Positions 52,385 through 63,911 of a stretch of 64,000 nt of DNA are shown here, piece by piece. Under the pieces are notes generated by a model that saw only the letters and a program-made list of their open reading frames with translations, searched no databases and had not been told where the DNA came from. Made by a program: the position numbers and the translations under genes. This DNA is from Chryseobacterium candidae (GTDB lineage Bacteria; Bacteroidota; Bacteroidia; Flavobacteriales; Weeksellaceae), in NCBI RefSeq assembly GCF_004916905.1, contig NZ_SDLV01000053.1, positions 1-64,000 on the forward strand. The letters are read 5' to 3'. Each line of letters begins with the position of its first letter. The first letter of the stretch is position 1.

Positions 52385-53299
52385 TTATGGCAGGTTCTTA
52401 AATTTTAAGGGTGAAGTCCGTGCATGCTTTTTAAAGAAATTATTAAAATGGGCAGGCTGATCAAACCCCAGAGTATAACCTATCTGGGCAATATCCCAAT
52501 TGGTATATTTCAGCAGGTTTTTAGACTCTTCAAACATCTTTTCTTTAATGATCTGTGTGGTTGTAAGGTTGGTTACAGATTTCACGGAAGAGTTCAGATG
52601 ATTGACATGTACGTTCAGATGTGCGGCAAAATCAGAAGGTGTTTTTAAGGCCAGCGGATAAGCAGGAGAGTCCAGAGGAAACTGTTTGTTGAGCAATTCA
52701 TCGAATAATTTATACAGACGTACATTGGCGGGAAGCTCATTAGGATTGATATCTTCCATACGGTTTTCCAGTGCCAGATGCATTACAGAGGCAAGATTGC
52801 TTTTGATACTGCTGCAACGGAAAGGATACGTAGAATTATTCATTCTGTAGATCTGATCAAAATACAAAGTGGCCAGCTGGGTCTGTTCTTCATTGAGAAA
52901 AACAACAGGTTTGCTCCATTCTTTGAACATGGAAGTTTTTTTAAACAGATTAAATTCTGAATTTCCATTAAAAAACTCCTGGTTGAACAAACAGAAATAC
53001 CCTTCCTGAAAATCACTTTCGCACTCCCATGAATAAGGAATGCTTGGAGAAGGGAAGAATAAAGCTGGACCGTCTATAAACAACTGATGTGCGCCATAAT
53101 GAATAGTCCCTTTTCCAATGATAAAGCTTATTTTATAATAATCACGACGGTTGTAAGGACTTTTAAAACTGCAGTATCTCCGCATGGAAATATTAAAATG
53201 GGATTTTCCGGTTTCAAAATCCTCAGAATCAAATATTTTGATCTGATCTTTACGGATGCGTCTGTAATAATCTTCTATCGTTTCCAGCTGATCACTCAT
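52385..53299 (-). CDS. AraC-family transcription regulator
   Basis: A 304-residue protein. The N-terminal cupin-like sensing domain (about 25-150) is followed by the C-terminal two-HTH AraC domain: DFAAHLNVHVNHLNSSVKSV, then WDIAQIGYTLGFDQPAHFNN, FFKKHARTSPLKFKN. It is located directly upstream of the Bcr/CflA exporter, on the same strand, and probably controls it. The ligand is unknown. Confidence 0.9.
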   Translation of the reverse strand: MSDQLETIEDYYRRIRKDQIKIFDSEDFETGKSHFNISMRRYCSFKSPYNRRDYYKISFIIGKGTIHYGAHQLFIDGPALFFPSPSIPYSWECESDFQEGYFCLFNQEFFNGNSEFNLFKKTSMFKEWSKPVVFLNEEQTQLATLYFDQIYRMNNSTYPFRCSSIKSNLASVMHLALENRMEDINPNELPANVRLYKLFDELLNKQFPLDSPAYPLALKTPSDFAAHLNVHVNHLNSSVKSVTNLTTTQIIKEKMFEESKNLLKYTNWDIAQIGYTLGFDQPAHFNNFFKKHARTSPLKFKNLP

Positions 53300-53457
53300 A
53301 AGTAGAAATTATAAAAATCAAAGATAGGTAAAGTATTATTCATTCAAAATAATTTTAAATGAGATAATAGAAATTAGAATTATAGTCTTCCTCAATAGTT
53401 GCAAAACTAAAAAATGATATACCCTATTATATATGCAAATATCTAGAACATCTATGG

Positions 53458-53709
53458 TTAAAAAGTGGCTGGATTAACCTTTATTAATCTCCAGTTCCAA
53501 AATAATGAGACGGCAGTTGAAAAGGTCCGGTTTTTACATTCTTTTTGTAATGCATAAAGAGAAGAATCAATAATAGGTATAAGATCAGAAATTCCCTCTT
53601 CAGAACCTACTGTAAATTTTGAAATGATATCCACGGGATCTTTTTTATTTAAAATTATAAGGATTAATCCATTCAAAAAGGATACAGTTGGTGAAAATGC
53701 CACTGGCAC
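53458..53709 (-). CDS. Doubtful small ORF or gene remnant
   Basis: An 83-residue ORF (MPVAFSPTVSFLNGLILIIL start, KNRTFSTAVSLFWNWRLIKV end). No family is recognised and there is no clear promoter. The amino-acid pattern is protein-like, with amphipathic strands, so it may be the C-terminal part of a lost gene. Confidence 0.25.
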   Translation of the reverse strand: MPVAFSPTVSFLNGLILIILNKKDPVDIISKFTVGSEEGISDLIPIIDSSLYALQKECKNRTFSTAVSLFWNWRLIKVNPATF

Positions 53710-54078
53710 AGAAATTATTTGTTTAAAATATCCTGTATCATTAAATTTTTAGTATAAAATAATGATAGAAATAGAATAGAGCTGCAATTTTAAAGCGCTA
53801 AGAGTTATAAAGTTATTAAGAAGAATTGTATAAAATCAAGTGATGTATATAAGAATATTGTAATACAGAATTATCATAATTTTTATCGATTGATGTTGAT
53901 TTTTAATGACTTACTTAGAACTGAACTCATGCATTGTATGAAATCCGATTACACGGCTTGTATTCTATAATAATTTGATTTTATTTTAAAAATTAAATTG
54001 AATTTGAAAAAGACAAAAAAAAATTATTTAATCCACTATTTTTTTTCGACACAATTAGGCTGGAATCACCATAAAACC

Positions 54079-54086
54079 TATATTTG
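54079..54086 (+). promoter_or_regulatory. -7 box of the histone H1-like gene
   Basis: TATATTTG, a perfect Bacteroidota TAnnTTTG box, 20 bases before the ATG, so the leader would be about 15 bases. No clear -33 TTG is seen. Confidence 0.6.
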
Positions 54087-54106
54087 CACCCTAAATTTTT
54101 AAATAA

Positions 54107-54283
54107 ATGAAAGAACTAATTGAAAAAATCAACGTAGAATTTGAAGCGTTCACAACTGAGGCAAACCAACAAGCGGAAAAAGGAAACAAGGCAGCTGGTA
54201 CAAGAGCTCGTAAAGCAGCTTTAGAACTTAGCAAACTGTTCAAAGAATTCAGAAAAGTTTCTGTAGAAGAAGCTAAGAAATAA
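54107..54283 (+). CDS. Histone H1-like protein Hc1
   Basis: A 58-residue protein: MKELIEKINVEFEAFTTEAN, then QQAEKGNKAAGTRARKAALE and LSKLFKEFRKVSVEEAKK. It is a small, basic, Lys/Ala-rich nucleoid protein of the Hc1 family that is conserved across Flavobacteriia, and binds DNA non-specifically. It has a strong promoter box and a strong terminator, so it is an independent, probably abundant transcript. Confidence 0.9.
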   Translation: MKELIEKINVEFEAFTTEANQQAEKGNKAAGTRARKAALELSKLFKEFRKVSVEEAKK

Positions 54284-54292
54284 TTCACCATT

Positions 54293-54318
54293 AACCGGCT
54301 TTTGAAGCCGGTTTTTTT
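54293..54318 (+). terminator. Terminator of the histone H1-like gene
   Basis: AACCGGCTT, a TTG loop, AAGCCGGTT and a T run. Confidence 0.85.
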
Positions 54319-54560
54319 ATGGCCTGAATTCAATAGAGTTTTATTTGAAATCAGATATTCCCACAGAAAACGGATTACCATTTCAAAAGATCAAAAAGAC
54401 TGTTGTATTGATGTTTTTTTTTTATATTGTAGTTATTGATGAATTTTTATCATTTATTTTTAATGAAAATATTGATAATATGATTTAAAAGTCTCTTTTC
54501 TCACTTAATTTTTCACTATCTCCTCAATTTCTTTTATCTTTAAACCAATCAATATATATT

Positions 54561-56132
54561 ATGAGGATAAATAGATTTTTGGCAGTGCCTGCAGTAGTGC
54601 TGGCTGCTCAGTTTTCATGGGCTCAGGTAAAGGTTGACCCAAAAGAAAGGCTTAGCCCTGTCGTAAAAAGTTTTGTAGATGAAGTTAATAATAATTCTCA
54701 GCTGGAAAATCTGGCCTCTGAACTGTTGGATGGGATAGGTCCCCGCCTTGTAGGAACTCCTGAAATGCTTGCAGCCAACGAATGGAGTGCCAATAAGCTT
54801 CGCTCCTGGGGAGTAGATGCCAATCTTCAGCAGTTCGGAACATGGAAAGGATGGCAGAGAGGAACTACTCATGTTGATATGACATATCCGCGCATAAAAT
54901 CCCTTTCTGCAACACAGCTGGCATGGAGTCCGGCTACAAAAAAAGCGATTGAGGCAGAAGTGATTATTCTTCCGAAAGTATCTTCTAAAGCTGAATTTGA
55001 TCAATGGCTGCCATCGGTGAAAGGAAAAATTGTGCTGATGGCACAATACCAGAAAATCGGACGTTCTGATGAGCAGATCAAAGAATTTGCAACGCCAGAA
55101 TTGTATGAAAAGCTTAAAGCTGAAAAAGATCAGGCTGCCAAAGATTTTGCAGCATATATAAAGAATATCGGGTATGATAATAACACGCTTCCCGAAGCAT
55201 TGGAAAAAGCAGGGGCGGCAGGTATTGCCATTTCAAACTGGACTGGTATTATGGGAGCTAACAGAATATTTGGTGCGAAAACAACCAGAATTCCAATGAT
55301 CGACATCGATTTGGAAGACTATGGAATGCTTTATAGAATGGCAGAAAATGGAACTCAGCCTAAAATTAAAATTGATGCTCAGTCAAAAGTACTTCCTGAG
55401 GCTAAAAGTTTCAATACAATTGGAATGATCAAAGGAAAAGAAAAGCCTGATGAATATGTGATTCTTTCCGCTCACCTTGACTCATGGGACGGAGCTCAGG
55501 GAGCTACAGATAACGGAACAGGAACGATCACGATGCTGGAAACCATGAGAATTCTGAAGAAATATTATCCTGATAACAAGAGAACAATTGTAATTGGACT
55601 TTGGGGAAGTGAGGAACAGGGACTCAATGGTTCGAGAGGTTTTGTGGCAGATAACCCTCAGATTATTAAAGGAGTGCAGGCTGCTTTTAATCAGGATAAC
55701 GGAACAGGACGTGTTGTCAACATCAGCGGACAAGGATTTGTAAAAGCTTATGACTATGTAGGAAGATGGCTGGATGGGGTTCCAAAAGCGGTAAGAAGCC
55801 ATATTAAAACTGATTTTCCAGGAATGCCTGGAGGTGGTGGCTCTGATCATGCTTCTTTCGTGGCAGCAGGAGTACCCGGAATATCTTTAGGTTCTCTGAA
55901 CTGGGGCTATTTTGGATATACATGGCATACAACGAAAGATACTTATGACAAAATCGTTTTTGATGAGGTGAAAAATAATGTGATTTTAACCGCAGCATTA
56001 GCTTATATGGCATCCGAAGATCCTGAATTCAGCAACAGAGAAAAAAGAGTAATGCCTCAGGATGAAAAAGGAGAGACTGTAAAATGGCCTGAACTAAAAG
56101 AGCCCAGAAGAAGCTCTAAGGACTATAAATAG
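54561..56132 (+). CDS. Secreted M28-family zinc aminopeptidase
   Basis: A 523-residue protein with a signal peptide (ends QFSWAQ). The metal-binding and catalytic set can be followed: His and Asp in LSAHLDSWDGAQGATDNGTG, the Glu pair in WGSEEQGLNGS, Asp in FNQDNGTG, and His in YTWHTTKDTYD. This is the di-zinc M28 arrangement. A PA-like insertion is likely around residues 145-250. No type IX sorting domain is seen, so it may be periplasmic. The role is peptide trimming for nutrition. Confidence 0.92.
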   Translation: MRINRFLAVPAVVLAAQFSWAQVKVDPKERLSPVVKSFVDEVNNNSQLENLASELLDGIGPRLVGTPEMLAANEWSANKLRSWGVDANLQQFGTWKGWQRGTTHVDMTYPRIKSLSATQLAWSPATKKAIEAEVIILPKVSSKAEFDQWLPSVKGKIVLMAQYQKIGRSDEQIKEFATPELYEKLKAEKDQAAKDFAAYIKNIGYDNNTLPEALEKAGAAGIAISNWTGIMGANRIFGAKTTRIPMIDIDLEDYGMLYRMAENGTQPKIKIDAQSKVLPEAKSFNTIGMIKGKEKPDEYVILSAHLDSWDGAQGATDNGTGTITMLETMRILKKYYPDNKRTIVIGLWGSEEQGLNGSRGFVADNPQIIKGVQAAFNQDNGTGRVVNISGQGFVKAYDYVGRWLDGVPKAVRSHIKTDFPGMPGGGGSDHASFVAAGVPGISLGSLNWGYFGYTWHTTKDTYDKIVFDEVKNNVILTAALAYMASEDPEFSNREKRVMPQDEKGETVKWPELKEPRRSSKDYK

Positions 56133-56191
56133 TTTTCTTGATTCGAAACAATAGAAGAACAGATGTGATATTCTGATATCTTATTTTTTTT

Positions 56192-56252
56192 GCCGTTATT
56201 GGCTAAACCAATTATTTATTAGTTAAATAATATATGTTTAGCCAATAACGGC
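56192..56252. terminator. Long palindrome after the peptidase gene
   Basis: GCCGTTATTGGCTAAAC and GTTTAGCCAATAACGGC are perfect 17-bp inverted arms with a 27-base AT-rich loop. T runs flank both sides, so it can end transcription from both strands. Confidence 0.7.
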
Positions 56253-56348
56253 ATTTTTAATTATGAATTTTCTAAGAATTAGAATGTTTCTCCTCCTCTG
56301 AAACTAAAAGGAAAGAGATAAAACTCTGTTATCCTGCATGTGAATTGA

Positions 56349-56687
56349 TTAAACACTGAATAAACTTTTCCATTTTGCTACGGTATTACGGCTCAGCTTA
56401 AAATGTAAAGCAAGCCTTGTATTATTAAGGCAATTCTTTTTTTGATACTCGAGAATTTTGCAGATCGTTTCTTTATTGTAAGAACGGTGGGACTGATTGA
56501 CCTTAATGTTCTGGTTATAATTAAATATGATTCCATTAATTTCTATCACATCAAACGCTGACAGGTTTTTCTTGGCCAAAATCCTTGCACATTCATGCTT
56601 CTTTTCCGGATGTTTCAGATCGACAATATCACTGTAAATTTTTTTATAATCAGGTGTCATTGAGGGAGATTTTTTGTGATGATCCAT
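56349..56687 (-). CDS. Small HTH protein (paralogue of 17,011-17,337)
   Basis: A 112-residue protein: TPDYKKIYSDIVDLKHPEKK, LSAFDVIEINGIIFNYNQ, then TICKILEYQKKNCLNNTRLA and LHFKLSRNTVAKWKSLF. The C terminus is a transposase/resolvase-like HTH with no catalytic domain. It belongs to a two-gene family, but here the partner lies 770 bases upstream on the same strand rather than overlapping. DNA-binding function is likely; targets are unknown. Confidence 0.65.
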   Translation of the reverse strand: MDHHKKSPSMTPDYKKIYSDIVDLKHPEKKHECARILAKKNLSAFDVIEINGIIFNYNQNIKVNQSHRSYNKETICKILEYQKKNCLNNTRLALHFKLSRNTVAKWKSLFSV

Positions 56688-57457
56688 TTGTAATATAATT
56701 GTAATATAATGATGTAGATTTTATCAGTTTATAGTTCTTTTTTAATGAACTGTATTTGAATGAAAATAAATACCAGAGTTCGTAAATTAATTCAGGAACG
56801 TTTCTCAACCGATCATAAGAATGCTTTCAATGCCTGAAGATAATAAACTAAACTGCCTTTGAACTTTACAACAGCTGTATCCTTTAATACCATTTACGGC
56901 TCTAGTACTTGACTTGGTCTTAATATCAACTAAACGATTGACTAGCTAATAAAAAGTATGTAGTTTGTGTTTTCATGTAAAAGTATATTTTCTATTCTAT
57001 ATACTCCAATGTTTTGGATACATCATGTATACAGCTTTTGTTGAATGGTAAAAAATACAGAAATCTGTTACCCGTACGGGTTAATTAGCTCCCAAAAGGC
57101 AAAACAGAGTTATTTACTTGAAAATACGTGTGTTTCATTGTGCTGTACATTTGATGTATATGTTATTGGGTGGATCGTAATGCTTATTTTTCTTTAAAAT
57201 CATCTCTGATGATTGGGCGGAGAATAACAAATCAGGGTAGGTGTAATCATTTCTTTGGAATAGATATCTTCCCAACTTGGAATTAACATCTCATTTCCTA
57301 TAAAAAAGGCCAAAATAGCGGATTATAGTGTTCCATAGTTTTATTTTAGCTTCTAACTAAAAATACTCTATTTTTCACATATTTATTGAATATTATTTTA
57401 AAATAGAGTATTGCACAATAAAACTAATTATAACCATACAAAATATAAATTGATACC
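56688..57457. other. Intergenic region between the two HTH genes, with a small palindrome
   Basis: About 770 bases without a gene. ACCCGTACGGGT at 57,070-57,081 is a perfect 12-bp palindrome, extended as TTACCCGTACGGGTTAA, and could be an operator. Otherwise AT-rich with nothing recognised. Confidence 0.45.
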
Positions 57458-58009
57458 TCATCTATTTTTATCTGTATATTTTGCTATCCATTTATAGAGT
57501 GTAGTTTTTGGGATTTTATAATCATTTATTATTTCTAGCTTCGTTTTTTTTCCGGTTTCAATTTGTTCCAGGATAAATTCTATGATTTCCTTAGTGTAGA
57601 TATTTTTCCTAAACTCGGGCAAGGAAGATCTTTTTTTATGAGAAGTATTAGCGGAAATATCCTTTTTCGGAGGAGAAAAGAGTATGAGGTGCTGTGAGTA
57701 GGCTCGGAAAAAATCATATTCTAACAGTTTGCTCCACCTCAATAATTTGTCCGTTGTAAGATCTTCTTCAAGGAACATTTGTTCAATTTCAGATTCGGTA
57801 CATTTCATAAAATTACATACTCTCTGCATGTCTAATGCTTCTTCCTGAAACTTAGCTTTAATAGTACTACCAATATGTATTTTTTTAAAGTTCAAAATAA
57901 AAAGTATTATATGATTAAAATTTATTCTCGCAAAAAAAGTAAAGTCTTGAGACTTATTTTCGTTTGGTTGATGACAAAAAAGCGTCTGAATTATAGTGAA
58001 TGTTTTCAC
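57458..58009 (-). CDS. HTH regulator/transposase-like protein (intact paralogue of 16,617-17,032)
   Basis: A 183-residue ORF. Homology to the broken copy begins at NFKKIHIGSTIKAKFQEEAL (about residue 40), so the first 40 residues may be non-translated leader and the true start, perhaps a non-ATG codon, is uncertain. RVCNFMKCTESEIEQM then RWSKLLEYDFFRAYSQHLIL form the core, and FRKNIYTKEIIEFILEQIET, KTTLYKWIAKY ends in an HTH. It belongs to the two-gene family. Function is unknown; DNA binding is probable. Confidence 0.6.
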   Translation of the reverse strand: MKTFTIIQTLFCHQPNENKSQDFTFFARINFNHIILFILNFKKIHIGSTIKAKFQEEALDMQRVCNFMKCTESEIEQMFLEEDLTTDKLLRWSKLLEYDFFRAYSQHLILFSPPKKDISANTSHKKRSSLPEFRKNIYTKEIIEFILEQIETGKKTKLEIINDYKIPKTTLYKWIAKYTDKNR

Positions 58010-58816
58010 TACATAGCAAACAGATGATATTAATTCCTATTTGAGAAGAAATAATAACAAATAAAATTTTTTATCATTTTTGTTCAAATTTAGCACTGAT
58101 TATTTTCTTCTACTAAAATCGTCATACAACATAAGTACATCACTTTATATCATACATGTAGGATCAAAAAAATTCCCAAGAAACGGGAGCCGCAAGTTTG
58201 ATCAGTAGTATAGATCTCTATAAAATCAAAAATGAAAACTGATTTTGTTATTAAAATATTAAAGGAATTTACTTTGTGGTAAGAGGTAAAGCTTAGTTAA
58301 ATTCTCAATCCAATGACGTGCTTTTGTTTTTATATAGCAAATGAGTCAATAAACTTTCTTAATTTGAATTTATATCTAATATTACAACCATGTAAAATTA
58401 TTTATACATCAAAAGTACATCATCGATTTTTAAATTTAATAACAGGACATCTGTGTAATGAAAATTTTTTTTGATTGAGAAACATTAGGTTTGTTAGGGT
58501 TGTATAGTACTTCAATGAATTTATTCCATATAAATGAAATTCTGTGATTTTTTAATCTGTTATTGTTTTGGAAATATTATTGGTGATGTTTTAATTGATT
58601 AATTGATTATTGTATTGTGTTTTCAGTGATAATGCTTTTTGGTTTAATTGGAATTAATGAAAATTTTCAATTATATCGGTGTTTTTTTATAATTTTATGG
58701 AAACAGAATTGTAATGTGTAGTTGATTTGAAAAATTTATTATACATATCCTGTTAAGTTGTTTTTAAGTATTGATGTCACTTTTTGTCACTTTAGAAACT
58801 TATTATAAAATTTACT
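58010..58816 (+). promoter_or_regulatory. Long upstream region of the second TPR regulator
   Basis: About 800 bases without a gene. A tandem direct repeat TGTCACTTTtTGTCACTTT lies at 58,775-58,793, 24 bases before the start, and may bind a regulator. No other signal is clear. Confidence 0.35.
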
Positions 58817-60280
58817 ATGCAAACACTAAAGCTTAATCAATTTTCGAAAATATTGCTAAGCATCCTAATATGCCTGATATACCTGTCATTTTCTAATTTA
58901 CTCTATTCTCAGACATATACTCCTCAATATATAGACAGTATGCTGATAAAAGTTAATGAGGATTTAAGGGTAAGCGGTAGAAAGAAAGAATTGATTAACC
59001 TTAATAATAAATTTTGCAATATCAGTAAAAAGCAGGATTATGTAAAAGGAGAAGTACTTTCATATATTAATTTGGGTAATATTTATGCTACCGTTGGAAT
59101 GTATGAGAAAGCATTCCAATATCTGAATATTGCTGAAGAAAATCTCGAAGGAGTTGATGATTATTATCTGCATACAAAATTATATCAGGAGTACGGTCAG
59201 GCCAATTATGTGATAGGTCTTTATAAAAAAGCAATTAAGTATAATTCAAAATCAATTTATTATGGTAAACAAATAAAGAATAAGCGCGATCGAGAAATTT
59301 TATCAGTGGTTTATGCAAACAGGGCTGACTTTTTAAGAGAAACCAATTCAATTGATTCTTCGTTAATCTATTTACATAAAGCTTCAGAGATAAAACCTAC
59401 GCCGGTGATCAATTCCACGATTGCTAATCACTATCTGCTTTTTGCTAAAAATGAGGATTCGGCACAAATGTATTTTAACAGAGCGTTTTCTCTTTTAAAA
59501 CAAAGAGAGTACTGGGATCCTCAGAGAGCTCTTACTTATTTCTATTATGGGAATTTCTTATTTGAAAAACAGGATTATACTTCGGCATTAGACTATTATA
59601 TTAAATCAGTAGAAATACTCAAAAAAACCCAAAGAATTTATCAGGTTCCCGTATTATACCAAGCTATCGCTAAGACCTATAAAGAATTAAACAACAGCTC
59701 AAAAGAAAAGTATTATCTGGAGAAATATACTAAATTAAATGATAGTCTGGAAAAGGTTTGGGATGAATCAATAAATACTTCTGTTGATAAGATGACTCAG
59801 GAAAAGGAGAAAGATGATATAGAAAAACAGCATTCCATCATTATATACAATGTAATCGTTTTTGCATTATTAGGTACTCTTGTGATTGTCTATTTTTTCT
59901 ATCGTAAAAGAATTGCCAAAAAACACAGAATAATAGAGGAAAAAGAATTGGAGACAGAATTCTTAATAAAAAAAATGTCTGCTAATGATGAAAGGCTGAT
60001 GTCCTTAGCCAAGAAAAATGATCCTTTATTTTTTAATGAATATCAAAGTTTTTATCCTGAGTTCGTTGAAAGGCTTTTTGAAATTAATTCAAATCTATCA
60101 ATAAACGAACTTTCTTTTTGTGCCATGATACAATTGGGTTTATCTTCTAAAGAAATCGCTCAATATAGTTTTATGCAGCACAGATCGGTACAAACAAAGA
60201 AAAACAGATTACGGAAAAAATTAAATATTCCATCCGATGTGGATATTTACTTTTTTTTACAAGGTCTGAATTCCAAATAA
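58817..60280 (+). CDS. TPR-containing membrane-anchored regulator with C-terminal HTH (paralogue)
   Basis: A 487-residue protein with a signal-anchor-like N terminus, TPR units (LSYINLGNIYATVGMYEKAF; YFYYGNFLFEKQDYTSALDY; YIKSVEILKK), a transmembrane helix at about residues 343-362 (IIIYNVIVFALLGTLVIVYF), and an HTH at the C terminus (SSKEIAQYSFMQHRSVQTKK then NRLRKKLNIPSDVDI). It has the same architecture as 26,705-28,144. It probably senses something in the envelope and controls transcription; targets unknown. Confidence 0.82.
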   Translation: MQTLKLNQFSKILLSILICLIYLSFSNLLYSQTYTPQYIDSMLIKVNEDLRVSGRKKELINLNNKFCNISKKQDYVKGEVLSYINLGNIYATVGMYEKAFQYLNIAEENLEGVDDYYLHTKLYQEYGQANYVIGLYKKAIKYNSKSIYYGKQIKNKRDREILSVVYANRADFLRETNSIDSSLIYLHKASEIKPTPVINSTIANHYLLFAKNEDSAQMYFNRAFSLLKQREYWDPQRALTYFYYGNFLFEKQDYTSALDYYIKSVEILKKTQRIYQVPVLYQAIAKTYKELNNSSKEKYYLEKYTKLNDSLEKVWDESINTSVDKMTQEKEKDDIEKQHSIIIYNVIVFALLGTLVIVYFFYRKRIAKKHRIIEEKELETEFLIKKMSANDERLMSLAKKNDPLFFNEYQSFYPEFVERLFEINSNLSINELSFCAMIQLGLSSKEIAQYSFMQHRSVQTKKNRLRKKLNIPSDVDIYFFLQGLNSK

Positions 60281-60330
60281 TATTTTGGAGATTTTGACGA
60301 GACTTTTAGACGAGACAGTTGTTTGAAAAT

Positions 60331-63174
<2,844 letters not shown>

Positions 63175-63300
63175 TGTTCTGTTTTCGGATAGCTAAAATA
63201 AGGTTTTGGATGAAAATAAAGTGGAATTTATATAATTTAATACATATGATGTTTAATTTATTATTTATATTAACTCCGTTTACGATTCAATAACCTAATG

Positions 63301-63330
63301 TTGTATATATAATTAATTTGTTTATATTTG
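63301..63330 (+). promoter_or_regulatory. Promoter of the crRNA-like RNA
   Basis: TTG at 63,301-63,303, 19 bases, then TATATTTG at 63,323-63,330. This is the complete Bacteroidota -33/-7 promoter with usual spacing. The predicted start is near 63,337. It is the best-matched promoter in the CRISPR region. Confidence 0.65.
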
Positions 63331-63336
63331 CAATTA

Positions 63337-63482
63337 GAATTTACATGATTCAATAACTTACTTCATTAGGTTGATTGAATCGGTTGTGAATTGCTTTCAA
63401 ATTTTTAAGATTGATAACCTCCATAAGTTTGGAGATGGATAAAACGAAAAATCCCTTGATGCTGCAACATCAAAGGGATTGT
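63337..63482 (+). ncRNA. crRNA-like RNA with degenerate CRISPR repeat (scaRNA-like candidate)
   Basis: From the predicted start near 63,337 come a 5' hairpin-forming leader (GATTCAATAAC at 63,347-63,357 pairs with GGTTGATTGAATC at 63,369-63,381), then a repeat-like stretch at 63,383-63,419 that shares the 18-mer TTGTGAATTGCTTTCAAA with the DNA of the tracrRNA anti-repeat (63,785-63,802). It has the repeat sense, so it could pair with the tracrRNA. A small stem CTCCA/TGGAG (63,419-63,434) and a strong stem AATCCCTTGATG / CATCAAAGGGATT (63,450-63,480) close the unit. Cas9 guide or regulator role is inferred. Confidence 0.5.
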
Positions 63483-63572
63483 AACTTAGAATTAAATGTT
63501 TAATTTTTTAAATTGATTAAAATGGATTTAAAAAATCTTATTTGCTTTCGTTCATTTAAGCATTGGCGAAGC

Positions 63573-63666
63573 AAAAAGATAGTTCATCTATCTAAGCCTT
63601 TCTGTTTTTATTGCAAAAAGCGTAAATAAAAACATTTCAATTGGGCAGTTTTTTAACTGCCTAATT
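63573..63666 (-). ncRNA. Possible second small RNA between the crRNA-like and tracrRNA genes
   Basis: On the minus strand a box TATATTTG (63,673-63,680) is followed by a stem GGCAGTT/AACTGCC and, 60 bases later, a weak terminator AGATAG / CTATCTTTTT. No -33 TTG and no repeat-like sequence are seen. Evidence is limited to these three signals. Confidence 0.25.
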
Positions 63667-63732
63667 GTTTTGCAAATATACTAAAATTGTATGATTTGTT
63701 GAATATTGAGTTTTATTGCTATTAATAAAACG

Positions 63733-63806
63733 GAAAAAGGCGAGTTGCCCCGCCTTGAATGTTTTCACAACGGAATAATCCTTATTGTGAATTGCTTTCA
63801 AAATTA
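63733..63806 (-). ncRNA. tracrRNA of the type II CRISPR-Cas locus
   Basis: Minus-strand unit of about 75 bases: anti-repeat TTTGAAAGCAATTCACAA, then a nexus-like part AAGGATTATTCCGTTGTGAA, and a rho-independent terminator AAGGCG / CGCCTTTTT at 63,736-63,757. The order matches known tracrRNAs: anti-repeat, nexus, terminator. The -7 box TATATTTG (63,813-63,820) lies immediately before, so transcription would start near 63,806. It pairs with crRNA repeats and loads Cas9. It is divergent from cas9, 105 bases upstream. Confidence 0.75.
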
Positions 63807-63812
63807 TTGATA

Positions 63813-63820
63813 CAAATATA
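63813..63820 (-). promoter_or_regulatory. -7 promoter box of the tracrRNA
   Basis: TATATTTG on the minus strand, about 7 bases before the start of the anti-repeat. No -33 TTG is visible at the normal distance. Confidence 0.55.
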
Positions 63821-63911
63821 GAAGAAATATTTTTTAGTTGATTTACGGAAAACCTCATTTTTTATATTTTTTTTCTTTCTATTTTTATTTACTTTAAAAA
63901 AACGGATACTT

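Larger units (their letters stand above)
53300..54106. other. Intergenic region with one doubtful ORF
   Basis: About 800 AT-rich bases. A minus-strand 83-codon ORF at 53,458-53,709 is listed separately. The last 30 bases hold the promoter of the histone H1-like gene. Confidence 0.4.

Noticed and set aside
57070-57081. ACCCGTACGGGT read as part of an insertion-sequence end
   Set aside because: There are no second inverted end, target duplication or transposase. It is more likely a lone operator-type palindrome.
63337-63482. The second repeat-like unit read as a duplicate tracrRNA on the minus strand
   Set aside because: Read that way, the anti-repeat is followed by an AT-rich hairpin without nexus or T-run terminator, and its good promoter points the other way. 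The plus-strand crRNA-like reading fits better.
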